DNA of 64,000 nucleotides. Source: Coniella vitis. Its lineage: Eukaryota; Ascomycota; Sordariomycetes; Diaporthales; Schizoparmaceae. Shown here piece by piece: positions 1-11,621 of this stretch. The translations under genes and the position numbers were made by a program. The stretch covers positions 2,356,001 to 2,420,000 of the forward strand of contig WUJK01000007.1 of the NCBI GenBank assembly GCA_011317545.1, in the 5' to 3' direction. The stretch's first letter is position 1. Each line of letters opens with the position of its first letter. The notes under the pieces were generated by a model, which searched no databases, had not been told where the DNA came from, and saw nothing but the letters and a program-made list of their open reading frames with translations.

Positions 1-2
1 TA

Positions 3-2484
3 GCAGACGAGGCTCGTGAAGGCCCAGCACCATCAGCAGAACCCGTTGTGGCAGAAAACCCTTGTCCAGGTGCTGCTACTCCAGGGGTGACTGACCTCAT
101 CGAGTTCAGATCCAGGTCCTGGCAGAAAGACGGGAAGCCAACAGACTGGCTCATCACAGACCTGCACGACGACAAAGCCCTGGCGAATCAGTCTCTCGGT
201 GGCAAGAACTATGGATACGATATAGACGAAGAGAGGCGCTTCGCTTTTCGCGTTTCCAACACCGCAGCGCTTTACCAGAAATTCTTCGAATTGTGTCCCC
301 CTGGAAGCGACGGCGACGTCACAATATCCCAAAACGAATTGGTTTTCCGGAGTGTCTACAGTCTGATCCACTGCATAGACTGCCTGAGGGAGTATAAGAA
401 AGAGCTTGAGGCTGCGGAGCCTAAGAAGCGTCTCGATGACGACAACGAATATGCGAACGAACCTCAGTCAGCTGCCGCAAAGCTACCATCTGCTGGCGGG
501 CAGCAGCCGACGGAGGGCATCGATTGGGAAAACTCAAGCGCAAAGAAAAAGATGCAAGAGATTGAAGTGCTCGAGCAACTGTACGAGCTCGGGGGTCACT
601 GGGGTCATATCAAATCTGCAAACAAACGGCTCAAATCCCTGCGCGAGAAAAAGAAGATCGACTGCGACAGCGTTAGGGGACTTTTCCACCTAGGCGACCT
701 CGTTGTCTTTCGAGAGCTTCGCGACGAATGGGTCGTAGCAAAGGTGACTTCAGTGACTGCTGCAAACGACCACAGGGAATATTTTCTCGACAGGGACATC
801 CAACTCGTGGTCCAATGCAAAGCAATCGATTTCAACGGAAACAGCTTTCAGTATCACCATTACTACAAGACAATTGCAAAGTTCACCGGGAGCAAGAGCA
901 TTTCAGAGCTTGAATTCTATCCTTTAAAAGAACACAAAGACTGGCAGCGTCTGGTCGAAAAATCCATCGAATATGGTAAGAGGTGGTGGAAACTGCACAA
1001 GCAGTTCGTGTCGCCCAAGCAACACGAAAGTTCCAACGAAGCCGTACAACCTGGTGCAAGCACCACGGAACGCAAGCAACCCGAGTATCGAAATGCAGTG
1101 ATGCACTACTCCGGCTACTGTGAGACATTCGAAGAAGGGGGAGATAGGGAAGAATCTAGCAAAGGCAGCAAGGTACGGTGCCTAGGTGCTTCCATCCTCT
1201 TCTTCCCTATACGTTAGCCAGCAGACGTCAAGCTGGACGTCCTTGATGAGCAGAATCTAGCTGACAGACTTGCATATATGCAACAGCTCGATAGTCGAGT
1301 GATCGTCGATCCATCTCGGTACTCAGATCGTGGCTTAAAGTTTGCTAACGACAACACGATCCCTGATTTCTCGGAATGCCTAGAGAACTTCAACGGGCCA
1401 CCAGAGCAAAACATTTTCGCCTTATGCCCCGAAACTGTCCTGGTCCACAGCCTCAGTGATAACCAGTGGTACTTGGTGGCAATGAGCAGGCTTGTGGACC
1501 CAATTTGGGCAACGAACGCGTGGAAGCGTCTAGTGAAGCCACCAGATAACAGGCGTTTAGCAAAATCGATCACGCGCATCAAAGAGCTGGCTGCCGCGCA
1601 TAAAGAGGCCAAGAATGCCGCGGACGACAAAGACAACAAAAATAACTTCAAAGGCAAAGGGAAGGGGCTAACCTTCTTACTCCATGGCCCGCCCGGCGTG
1701 GGCAAGACTATGTTGGCCGAGTGTCTTTCCGAGGTCCACAAGAGGCCTTTGTATAGGATCAACGTAGGGCAACTCACGACAGGGGTGGCAAACTGGGAGT
1801 CAAGAATCGACGAAATCTTTCGTCAAGCACATGAGTGGGATGCGATACTTCTGTTGGATGAGGCGGAAGTAATCTTGGCCGAGAGAACCCAAGAAAACAT
1901 GCAGCAGAGTGCCTGGGTTGCTGGTAAGTGGAAAGTCCCCGACGATATAAAGTCCGTTTACATTGCTGGACTCACGTTATACTAAACTGGATTACGATGC
2001 AGTCTTCTTGAGGAAAATTGAGTATTTTGAAGGGATTATATTCTTGACAACGAACCTTATTCATATGATAGGTCAGAAATCCTTCTGCAGGGCTTATACT
2101 TTTTAAAACCCGGTTCTTGTTGCTGACGATCGTCCCATTATAGACACAGCCTTCATCTCCAGAGTGAATCTTGGCTTCAAGGTCGATCCTATGAGTAAAG
2201 ATCTCCGAACCAAAATCTGGCAACAAAGACTCAACGAACTTGTCGAGGAAGCTGGGTTGAAGGCACCCTCCAAAGACTCGGTGGCAAAATGGGCGGACAA
2301 CGACCTAAACGGCCGTCAGATCAGGAATGTCATCCATACAGCGCATCTTTTAACACGCCAGAAGATTCCACAAGAAGGAATCGAAATGACGATCCAAGAC
2401 GCGATAGACGATGTCATCGGGTTCAAGAACATGATCCAAAAAGAGCAAAAGGATAATAAGTGGCGTGAATTTCATGATTGGTAG
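3..2484 (+). CDS. AAA-type ATPase of the fungal large-N-domain group (5' partial)
   Basis: The frame is open to the left edge of the window and no ATG precedes it, so the start lies outside. Proposed exons are 3-1172, 1218-1923, 2003-2071 and 2144-2484 (about 761 visible residues); the introns are 45, 79 and 72 nt and keep phase. The second contains TACTAAAC and the third CTGAC as branch-site-like motifs. The first ~390 residues resemble the large N-terminal region seen in fungal ATPases of this type (DUF7025-like, from memory). The AAA core follows: Walker A GPPGVGKT near 1689-1712, Walker B ILLLDEAE near 1846-1869, sensor-1-like FLTTNL in exon 3, and an arginine-finger-like FISR at the start of exon 4. 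The end, with RQIRNVIHTAH, looks like the lid. The substrate of this fungal group is not known to me. It should be an ATP-driven remodeller, not a Lon or FtsH protease, since no protease domain is seen. The 45-nt first intron is short; without it the frame stops at 1215-1217. Confidence 0.85.
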
Positions 2485-3186
2485 TGTGAGAGCAAATATG
2501 GCAAGGCTCTGCACTTTGAGGTCTGAAGACTTCTTTGTATTTTAGATATCTTATATATGTTATGCTTCATCAACTTAACTATTACAGCCTTCTTCTTTCT
2601 TTTTCTGTCTCTTTTCGTTTTATTCTACGACCGCCTTTATCAAAATATCCGATGGGCGTTGATTCAAATCTCTTGGTGCATCACCCAGCATGCTACCAAG
2701 TTGAACCACGTTGACAGCCAGAAACCGGCGTTAAACTGATTATAATCATTCATGTTCATACCATTTGGACATAACCAATCTCACAATCAAGGCATCCAGG
2801 CATCAAATAATACAACATAGTCTGGAGAGTGGTGAAATTTAATCTCGCTAACAGAGTAGCAGCTAAGTTCAAAAGGCAAGTAGCAAGAAGTATGCTTTTA
2901 TGGCGCCAATACATTTTTTTTCTCTCGCTTTTTCTGTCCCCGCCCGATGAGCAAGATCGTGATTATGTGCACCGCCACCATTTTTGTGAGACAATCTGGA
3001 TGTGGGTGGCTAGGCGCCTTGCAAACATCAAAAGTTCAAACTATGATCAAAACAAGTAGGCCATGATAATTTTAGAGGTGGAACAAATTCATGACTGAAG
3101 GACACCGAAAAAAGGAAACAGTAGTCAAGGAATCCATCAATGTCCATACAATGAGCAAAAACACAATCGTTTCAGACTGTGCCATT
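2485..3186. other. Intergenic, 3' ends of convergent genes
   Basis: This stretch lies between the end of the ATPase (+) and the end of eIF5 (-). It is AT-rich with T runs (for example around 2587-2620 and 2920-2935). The open frames inside are short and have no recognisable protein character. It probably holds both 3' UTRs and polyadenylation signals. Confidence 0.5.
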
Positions 3187-4572
3187 CTACTCGTCGGACT
3201 CGTCAGAGTCATCATCCTCTGCCTCCTCCAGCCACTTCATGAAGGGCTCGGCGGCCTTGCGGATCTTACGAGAAGTAGACAGGTCGACATACTTCTTGCT
3301 GGCCTTGGTACCCCACTTGAGGAGAACCTCCTCAGAAGCAAGGTCGTGCTGGTAGTACAGCATCAAGACCTTGACAATCTTGTCGACAAACTCGGGGTTG
3401 GCCTTGATGCGGTCACCAATGAAGCGCTCGGTACCGCCAAGCAAAGCCTTTTGGTGGCGCTCAGACTCGCCAATGATCTGTCAATGCAATTAGTAACACG
3501 ATTTTCTCAGGTAAGGTGGCCAGAAGCCGAATGTAAATATACATACCTTGGCAAGCAGAGCAGCACGCTTGGGAATTTGAGCAATGATGTTGTCGTTGAA
3601 GAGGGTCAGGACAAGCACTTGCACAGTGCGGTGCTTGGTCTCAATACCCAGCTCCTTGGCCTTGACAAAGATGTCAACGCCATCGACCTTGTCAACGCTC
3701 CCTTTCTCTTCAGTTTGCTCTTGGATCCAGTCGCCGAGCTGGTCGTAGACGGTGTTGCCACCGCCCTCGCCATCCTCATCCTCGTCGTCACCGTTGATGT
3801 TGAGCTTCTGCTTGAACTCGCCGGGCAGATTCTGCTGGCGAGCTTTGACAGCTTCCTCGCTCATGTCAACAGCCCACTCATCGTCCTTGACCACGAGGGC
3901 GGCGCTCTTGATTTCCTGCGCCTCAGTCTTGATCTTACGGGTCAAGGCGTCATCGTCGCTAGCGATGTCGCCATTGGCATCGCCGTTGGCGCTGCCGCTG
4001 TCACCATTCTCCTTGTCAGCCGAGTTGTCCGACTTGTCCTCGTCGTCGCTGCCCTTGCCATTGGCCTGGCCGTTTTGCTTGGCCTTGCGGGCGGCCTTGC
4101 GCTCGGCCTTGTCCTTCTTGCCCTTTTTGGATGTCGCCTGATTCTTGATAATAAAACCACTAAGCTTGTGGCGCAAGTCGACCGAAGAGTGGACACCGCA
4201 GGCCTTGCAGTCAAGCTCAATGATGCCGTCCTTGATTTCGAACTTGGTCTCGGGGTTCTTGCACTTCTGGCAGAGGACAAACTTCTTGATGAAGATGTCG
4301 AGCAGGTCCTGAAGCTTGGCAGACTCGTGGGCACCGTTGATGATCCAACGGTCATCCTTGGGATCGATGTTGGTCTGAGCACCCAACTCGAAGCCAAAAA
4401 ACTTGATGAGGTAGGCACCAGGGCGGTCCAGAGACTGGGCGACGCTGGTCAAGTTGACGACGACGGTCTTGATGCCGTTGCCCTTGCCTTCGACTTTGGT
4501 CTGGAGGCGCTCCATCTTGTAACGATAGAAGCTGTCGCTCACATCGCGACGGACATTGATAAGAGCAGCCAT
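3187..4572 (-). CDS. tif5: Eukaryotic translation initiation factor 5 (eIF5)
   Basis: eIF5 is the GTPase-activating protein for eIF2 in the 43S preinitiation complex and bridges eIF2-beta, eIF3 and eIF1. Exons on the minus strand are 4572-3547 and 3477-3187, with a 69-nt phase-0 intron (donor GTATGT). The product is 438 aa, near the usual fungal length. The N-terminus has FYRYKM, whose Arg17 corresponds to the catalytic Arg15 of mammalian eIF5. A C2-C2 zinc ribbon follows (Cys101, Cys104, Cys122, Cys125). An acidic, Lys-rich linker (about residues 145-300) leads to the C-terminal HEAT/W2 domain with the family's aromatic-acidic ending (EPFMKWLEEAE, then DDDSDESDE). The start is the first ATG of the conserved frame. 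A long open frame on the opposite strand is only its antisense shadow. Confidence 0.97.
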
Positions 4573-6053
4573 TATTGCGGTTCTTGCTTGTGTAGATTTG
4601 TAGGCCGGTGCAGTGGTAAGTCAAGGCTGGTGGTCGAGGAGACGCTGTACTTGGTGAGGCTTGGAGTGGAGCGAGGAGGATGGTGGCGTGATTGCAAGTT
4701 ATTGGACGTGTGAAAAACGGCTGGACATGAAGTCTGGTGGCGCAGACGTGGGACAGAGGCAGGTAGAGCCGGGAGGTGGTTAATGCTGGACTGGACTGGA
4801 GTTCAACATGAGGGGGATCTTTCTGTTAGGCTGATAGACAGGCATGAAAGCGTTGAGAGCTGCTTCAATTCTTGTTGCAGGGGCGAGAATGCTTCAACCG
4901 TCTGGACTGAGATTGGGGCTACAAGGCTTCCGTGGATCACGAAAGAGCTGTAGCTCGAGGGGAGGGTCGGAGTGTCGGTGGACGGGAATTTTGTCGTGCT
5001 GATACATAAACAGCTTTTGTGGCTTGTACCGGACCGTGAAAAGTTCTAGGTGGAGAAGTCGAGCGAGGAGCAACGGAGCAGGATGCTGGGGTCGTTGCGG
5101 CTACAGTCGACGGGTTGAGGAAAAGGTGGGTGAGCGGTTGCTGGTGCTGTTGCTGATGATGAGGATGATGGCGACACGAGTCTGTTGATGAAAAGTCGAA
5201 GAGGACGGATTGATTCGCCTCGGACTCGGATCGTGATGTGGCGGGGCTTTTGTAGGTGGCAGGATCAGTTGCAGCAGCAGGTCGATCGAGGGGGAAAACA
5301 ACCAGAGCACCGCGACTTGACTCGGGGAACCAAGACGTTGACAGTGGCAGAGCTGGCAAGAATCAAAGTATGGTGGAAAGAGATTTCCAGTCGAGGTGGG
5401 AGAGGAGTGTTTGTGGGTTTGCAGAGAAGGAGAGGTTCTGGGAGTGGATTGGAGAGATGGAAAAGAGGAGCCGAGGAAAAAGAAGGAGTCTTGTGCCAGG
5501 AAAACTGGAGCCCTAGGTAAAAAAAGCTCACAGGGTGGCCCACCACTGGCACCTCGCGGCCTCGGGGCCAACCGACCACTGAGGATCAGGCACGCAGCCC
5601 TGGGCACGCCCCCCAAAGTCACCCGCTAAGCAGCCTGTAGTGAGTCATACACTGTAGCAGCTGGCGATTCCGTTAGTGCGGTCCCTTGTCTGAAGTACCT
5701 AGGTACATAGTAGCCTCGTCTTAGCTAATGAGACCATCACGACTCTGCCTGGCCAACCGCATTCCTCGACGGCTCAAGGAATGACTGCGCCATCAACAAA
5801 GATGATTGTTGGCCTGTGGGCAGCCACGCCCAAAAGTACTCTCGCACAATACTATACAGTCACCTGTTGGATTAGTCGAGCCGAGATCTGCCATGTGGAA
5901 GTAAGTAGATCGAGCTGAGAATGAGTTGGTTATGGTTAATTAACCCTCAGCAAACACTTCATTTGATATGAATCAAGACAGAATCATTCCCTATGCAAGC
6001 TCATCATTGCTTGTGCTGTGTTGCTCTTATATTTGCATGTAATGTACAAGCCA
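4573..6053. promoter_or_regulatory. Upstream region of eIF5 and 3' flank of the P450
   Basis: About 1.5 kb separates the eIF5 start codon from the end of the upstream P450, both on the minus strand. Read on the minus strand the part between 4,900 and 5,600 is pyrimidine-rich, as is common in promoters and 5' leaders of strongly expressed fungal genes. Several ATG-started frames lie in it; none has family character, though upstream open frames in a long leader are possible. No TATA box could be assigned with confidence. Confidence 0.4.
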
Positions 6054-7589
6054 TCACTCATCCTGCACAAACCGCAAAAGACACTTTTGCCCCCTCGGCC
6101 GTGCCGAAATCAACTGGTCCTCCATCTCCATCATGTCGTCCGTCATCCCCCGTCCAGGCAGTGTGCGATACCGCGTGTACACATCGCGCAGCAGAATCTT
6201 CATCTCAGCCAGCGCAAGGTGCTTGCCCACACATCCTCTCCCGCCGTTGGAGAACGCAAAGAAGCCCCTTTTCCTCGCTGCGTCGTTGCCGTCGTCAGCA
6301 AGCCACCGCGCAGGGTTGAAGCGATCTGGTTCGGGAAACAAGCCTTCGTCGATGCGCTGTACAGAGTACGCCTGGCAGCTGACGATTGTATGCTCGGGAA
6401 TTAGCCAGCCGTCGATCGTTCTTCCACCGGCGGGCACATAGCGAGGTAGCGACATGGGAATGGCAGGAAAACATCGTAGCCCTTCCATCACCACCGCGTC
6501 CAGCCACGCCAGGCGATCCCACCTGTCCTGCCCATCGTCGTCCTTGTTGTCCTGAAGCAGTTCCGTACGCAACTTGTCCTGCACCCACATGGAGCGTGGC
6601 TGCGACAGCTCCCACATCAGAAAACACAGCGCGTCTCCCGTGGTATCAATCCCAGCAACCATGTGATCCAGACACTCAGCCGCCACCGTTGTCTCGTCCA
6701 GTCCCCAGACTTTATCCCGCAACCGACTGAGCAGCGTAAACGGCCGTGTCTGGGAGCGCTTCTCGGTCGCTTCGAGCACAAAGTCATCCGCGAGTGGGGT
6801 TTCGCGCGGCGGAGCAATGAGGTTCAGCACGCGGCCGACCAGAGCGTGCAAGTTGGGTACGTAGTAGCTCACGAGACGGTTCTGCAGCGACGAATCGCTG
6901 GTCACTTCCAGCATGATGGCTTCGTCGCTAGCTTTGCGCAGCGAGTCGGAGCCGAGCGGGTGGAAAATGTGGTGTGAGATGCAGTCGAATGCATAGGCGT
7001 GGAGAGCCGTGTAAATGTCCACCTGGCCCGCGCCCTCCCCTTCTCCCTTTCCGCCTGCCGTACACAACACGGAGGAGGAAGAAAAAGAAGAAGAAGCGGA
7101 CGCATCAGAACGCTGCTCGACCCGCTCGACAAACCGTCGCCCACGCTCTTCAATCCCAGCAATGCTTTCCCCACGCGTCACGTTGCTATTCGCGTAGCGA
7201 TCGGCGAGTGCGCGCTTACGTTTCCCATGGGGCTCCTTATCGAGCGTCGAAAACATGGTGCGCCGCCCGTAAACGGTGAAAAGGTTGTAGAAGTCGGTCT
7301 TGTCGTAGCCGCTGCCGCCCGAGCAGTAGATTTCCTTAACGGCTGCAGCGGACGAGAAGCTAACTTCATTGGGACTGAGGCGTACCACGGGGCCATATTT
7401 CTGGTGCTGGCGATGGACAAAGAGCGTGCGGTCCGCGTGCAACTCGGCCCATTTGAGGGGGAGGGAGGTGAAGACAGAGAAGCGAGGTCCTGGAAGCCGG
7501 GAGAGGGGAGAGCGTAGACGGCGAATGAGAGTAATAATGGCCAGTAAGGCTAGCGAGGAGAAAAGAATGGCTGGCGAGAAAAGTAGCAT
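6054..7589 (-). CDS. Cytochrome P450 monooxygenase (microsomal, class E)
   Basis: Single exon, 511 aa from the ATG at 7589. A longer frame begins upstream at 7730, but this ATG puts the hydrophobic anchor (MLLFSPAILFSSLALLAIIT) at the N-terminus, as in ER-anchored P450s, followed by the proline hinge LPGPR. I-helix motif AGIDTTGD, K-helix EGLR (ExxR), a PERF-type EPDRFNPARW and the heme loop FSNGGRGCVGK (ligand Cys near residue 453) are all present, so the enzyme looks intact. Around residues 157-185 there is an insert rich in Ser and then Gly/Glu, coded by low-complexity DNA near 7,050-7,110, probably a surface loop. It would take electrons from NADPH-P450 reductase. The substrate cannot be told; the neighbours (eIF5, an endocytic kinase) give no hint of a metabolite cluster. 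Confidence 0.93.
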   Translation of the reverse strand: MLLFSPAILFSSLALLAIITLIRRLRSPLSRLPGPRFSVFTSLPLKWAELHADRTLFVHRQHQKYGPVVRLSPNEVSFSSAAAVKEIYCSGGSGYDKTDFYNLFTVYGRRTMFSTLDKEPHGKRKRALADRYANSNVTRGESIAGIEERGRRFVERVEQRSDASASSSFSSSSVLCTAGGKGEGEGAGQVDIYTALHAYAFDCISHHIFHPLGSDSLRKASDEAIMLEVTSDSSLQNRLVSYYVPNLHALVGRVLNLIAPPRETPLADDFVLEATEKRSQTRPFTLLSRLRDKVWGLDETTVAAECLDHMVAGIDTTGDALCFLMWELSQPRSMWVQDKLRTELLQDNKDDDGQDRWDRLAWLDAVVMEGLRCFPAIPMSLPRYVPAGGRTIDGWLIPEHTIVSCQAYSVQRIDEGLFPEPDRFNPARWLADDGNDAARKRGFFAFSNGGRGCVGKHLALAEMKILLRDVYTRYRTLPGRGMTDDMMEMEDQLISARPRGQKCLLRFVQDE

Positions 7590-8373
7590 CTTGATCTGCT
7601 GGGAGAGCTGTTGAGAGCTCCAATGTCTGTGTGTAGGTATAAGATTGTTGTAGCCGAGTCCAAGATGCACCGAGTCTCGCTCGTTATAATAGTTCCGCCG
7701 ATGTTTTCCACCCAGAAACGCTGCCGGCACGCTCGCCTTATCTGTTGATCATTGCCAACTGACACGAGGATCTATAGCTACCACCGCCCACTGTTGTGTC
7801 GTATGATTGTTACCTTTTTTTGTTGGCGTCCGATTTAATAGTTGAGCCTTTGAAGAGCTGTGGAAGCAGAGCTGAGTCGACCAATCGCCTCGCTTCCGAT
7901 GTCATCCGCTCCGGCGCCTTATCAGCGGGCCGCGCCCCAGGTTTCGTCGCGGGACCCGGCAGCTATCAAATGAGCCCTATAGCCGAGGTCTTCAAATAGC
8001 GCGTGAAGGAGCCGTCACTCAGGCTGTATCGATCATTTTGTGCCTCTACATAGTAGTCATTGACCCTGCGTCTGATCGATTTACCATGTATCCTGTACAT
8101 GCTACTCAATTCCTCCAAGCTCAACACCACCAGCACGCGCGCACAAATGCCTCGCGCTCGTACTAGATACAGTAAATAGAACAGCGACTTTACATGATGC
8201 GACAATCCAATGTTCTACTGGACTTTCCTAAATTTGCTGCTAAAGAAGCCATTGTCCTCGTCGTCATGCTCGTCGCTGAGACGAAAGCTCCCTGCTGAGC
8301 CACCATGGCTGGCTTTGTCCCAGAGTCGGCGTAACATGGCAAATCTTCCTGGAGTCCAAGTACGCGGCACGTC
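7590..8373. other. P450 promoter side and 3' flank of the Ark1-type kinase
   Basis: This interval lies upstream of the P450 (-) and downstream of the kinase stop at 8374 (-). The part 8215-8348 may be an additional last exon of the kinase (see that entry). The remainder shows no convincing gene. The first ~150 bases next to the P450 should hold its 5' leader. Confidence 0.4.
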
Positions 8374-11300
8374 CTACCTACCCGACTTGGTGCTCTCCTC
8401 AGCCGCCAGGTCCCGCTCAACCATTTCGATAGACGTCAGGCTGGGGAATCTCTTTGAAAAGTCGCGCAGGTAATCGTCCTTCTCCTGTGCAGTCATGTCC
8501 AGGGCCGGTTGTCCCGGCAGATCAGCTGCTACAAGCGCCTCGAGGCGACCTGTTTGTCGCATCCCAGTGGTGTTGATTGCTGCCTTGGTAGGCGAAGATG
8601 AGACCAAGCTTTGGTATCCTGAGCCACTCGTTTTGTTCAGGTGCAATGGTTTTGGTGGTGCCATGGGCTTGCTGTCCTTTGGTGGTACGGGCGGTCGTGA
8701 CGAGAAATCAGTTGACGGCTTGGGTGTAGTGTTTAATATCCTGTTGCTCAGAGACGGCGAATATGAGCTGGGCCGAGGCGGTGTCATTGCACCATGCGCC
8801 GTGCTCATGGGTTTGCGCGGTATGTTTGGCCTCGAATCGCTTGGCTGCACGGGGGGCGCAGGCTCGCTGGGCGCAGCTGTGTACTGTCCATATCCTTCTG
8901 CGGTCCTCTTGATGTTGGCTGATGAACGAGCGTTCTCATCGAGCAGGCTTTGAACCTTGTTTTGTATTGCAATAGCTCGCGACGAGCCGCCCACTGGTGG
9001 GGGCGCTGGCTTCCCTCCTTCTGCACGGAAGGATAGCCGCGCTTTGTATTCGGCCTGCGCAACGGCCACGCGTCTCTCTTCATCAGCCAACTGCCGCCTT
9101 TCCATTTCACGTCGCATCTCTGGCGTGACGGTGTCCGATTCCTCGATCGTCTGGCCATCATCACTTCGCCCATCCGTTGCCTCCGATCCGGCAATTGGAG
9201 TGAGGTCTCTGCGCTCATTTCCATCTGAAGGAGAGGGCGTCCGTCCTGGGGGCGCGCCAGGCTGGCTGGACTCAAATCGCTTGAATGCATCGCCAAACTT
9301 CCCAGCCAGTATTGACGAGGACTTTTTGCCCAAAGACGAGAGGCTAGTTCGTTTGCTCTCTTCGCTTTTCCTAGGTTTATAGTCTTCCATGGATCGCAGA
9401 AAGTCGACGTTGGACGCGATGTTGGTCTCATCTCCATCACCTACTGGGTTTAGTGGAAATTCATTTTCCACAGACACCAGACTGGGTGAGGGTAGCGCTG
9501 GCGAGGCAAGCGGCTTCGAGACGCTCTCTCTCTCGCGAAGAAAGTCCATATTGGACTCCAAGTGAGTGCTCACAGGACGTGGGCGTGCGGCCAAGGATGT
9601 GGCATTGCCCAGCGGCTCACCAATGTTTTCCATGCTTGGCCTACCTCCCTCAAGCGAGGGTCGAGACGAGGACGATACGTGCCTCACATGGCCTAGGAAC
9701 GATGTGCTTGTGCGGATCTTGGGTGATTCTTTGCGGCTCGGCAGGCTTGCTTCTTTTGTTCTCGTCAGGCTGGACGATCGATGCCGATCGGGGAAACGAT
9801 ATATCTGGTAGTTTGACGGTGTTCTGGAATTCTGGCGCTCTACTGGCGGGCTGGTCATGGTGCCCGTTGAGACCATTGTGGGCCGTGTGGGCGAGGGCTG
9901 GAATACCTGGGCCGAGCCTGAGGAAATGGCTTGCAATTCAGGAGTGCTATTGATGATCTCGGATGCGCGACTCATCTCGGAAGGTTTGACACCATCCTTG
10001 TCAGGCGATGTGGACGCAGAAGTTGGTACCACTCGGGATGTCTCTGCAGAAGCGGGAAGGCCTTGAGTGATGTTGAATGCGTTGTCTGGTGCTTTCTCGG
10101 TTGGCTCGCCCGCGTTCACTGGTGTGCCCGTAGAGTCAAAGTCGAACTTTAACCCCTTTTCATGCAGAATAGAGAATTGATCGAGCGTGGGAAACCTTGA
10201 TGATAGCTCGTCTCTAGATTTCGCGCCCGGCCTGGAATCGAGCGCCGCAAAAGGGTCTCCATTGGCCACTCGCATAGGCGAAGGACTTGGCTTGCTACCC
10301 TGACTGATTTGGGGGGTCGACGCCGGTAGGCGGCCTCTGCGCATGGGCGCAATATCAGGAATCTTTTGTTCCTGTGGCGGCGGCGGAGAGAAAACGGCTC
10401 CCACTGCAGGAGCAGGATTGGGGATCGCGGCTTGAGGTAGTGGCTCGCGATGCTGTGCTTCCGATTGTGTACTGCCTGAATATATCTGGCACCAACTGTT
10501 AGCTCGAGAGTTATGCGCACGAGAAATGACAAGTAGCGCACATCTTTGATGGGGACTTCGCGACCTTGCATAGCACAAGACTCGCGAAGTACCTGAAAGA
10601 TATTTGGTCTGGATTGCGGATGCTCTCTAAGCATGGACCCTGTGGTGGTTTGCCTTGGTCAGTCGCGAAGGGGCGGTAATTGCAGTCTGTGACGGATCTG
10701 CTCACCAATCAACTTTTTCAGCCTGTCTGAAAATATGGGGTAATTAGGAAACCTGTAGCTTGCATTGAGGATCGCCAATTGACCCTGCTCTTCGAATGGT
10801 GTTGTGTAATAGCACAGCTTGTACAGCAAAACTCCGAGGGCCCATATGTCTGACTTCTCATCGATCGGTTGCTTCCGGTACACATCCACCATCTCTGGAC
10901 TCCTGTACTGCATGGTTGTATGTTTCTGCACATCCTCCTCCACCAATCGACACTCGGTCACTGTTGTCGGGGCCGGTCTTGGTGCTGCGGCGGAGCCAAA
11001 GTCGCACAGCTTGAATTTCTTCTTGGAGCCCGTGTTGGTGATGAGGACATTCTCAACCTTCAGATCGCGATGGAGCAGCGGCGGTTTCAAGTAGTGCATG
11101 CAAGCGACGCCTTCAGCAACGTCTGCGAATATCTGCAGAATCTCGGGTTCGGTCAACCGGTGCTGTAGCCGTGTATTCATAAAGTCAATCAGTCCGCCGC
11201 CATTGCAGAACTCCATCAGTAGAAAGACTTCGTAGCCGCCGCCCCTCAGTTCGGAGGCGTGCGAGTCAATGTATGTGACGATTGGACGGTGTCCCTTGAG

Positions 11301-11621
11301 TCTCTTCATGGTCTCGACTTCGGTGCGCATGCCCTTGAGGGCCTCCTTGTCTGGCACGGCAACGCGCTTGAGCACGGCCACATCAGTGCCGTCGATGGGC
11401 TTGGGCATCTTGACCAGGTAGACGTGGGCAAAGCCACCCTCGGACAGGTATTTTTGAATCACCACGCGATGACTGCCAACCTGGATCTTGGTTCCTGGGG
11501 CAAAGGTACCGGCTGGCGCTGCTGGGCCGCCGGGCAGGACGGGGACGGCCGGCGCGCCATAGGCCACGGGCTGGCCGTGTCGTGGAACCGCGGCTGAAGA
11601 GGGCGGGCCGTAGGAAGCCAT
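8374..11621 (-). CDS. ark1: Serine/threonine kinase of the Ark1/Prk1 (NAK) family
   Basis: Ark1/Prk1 kinases control actin patches and endocytosis by phosphorylating coat adaptors. Proposed exons are 11621-10706, 10639-10542 and 10485-8374, giving 1041 aa. The introns (66 and 56 nt) keep phase, and the second has CTAAC near its 3' end. The kinase domain fills roughly residues 50-335: glycine loop LSEGGFAHVY, Lys85 in VAVLKR, HRDLKVEN with Asp186, DFG with Asp207, and RSPEMVD in place of APE. About 700 residues of Ser/Pro-rich, probably disordered tail follow, containing PPVPPKDSKP-type stretches that could bind SH3 domains, and the conserved-looking DYLRDFSKRFPSL near the end. The start is the ATG at 11621; the frame further upstream opens only with a GTG. 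The C-terminus is uncertain: a 33-nt GT...AG segment just before the stop would open a further 43-44 residues ending at 8215. Confidence 0.88.

Noticed and set aside
3091..4713. 540-codon open frame on the plus strand across the eIF5 gene
   Set aside because: It is antisense to eIF5, very rich in Leu/Val/Ala from the reversed codon use, and has no family pattern. The minus strand codes a textbook eIF5.
6054..7730. Longer P450 start at 7730
   Set aside because: The 47 extra residues are polar and would bury the membrane anchor; the ATG at 7589 places the anchor at the N-terminus as in the family.
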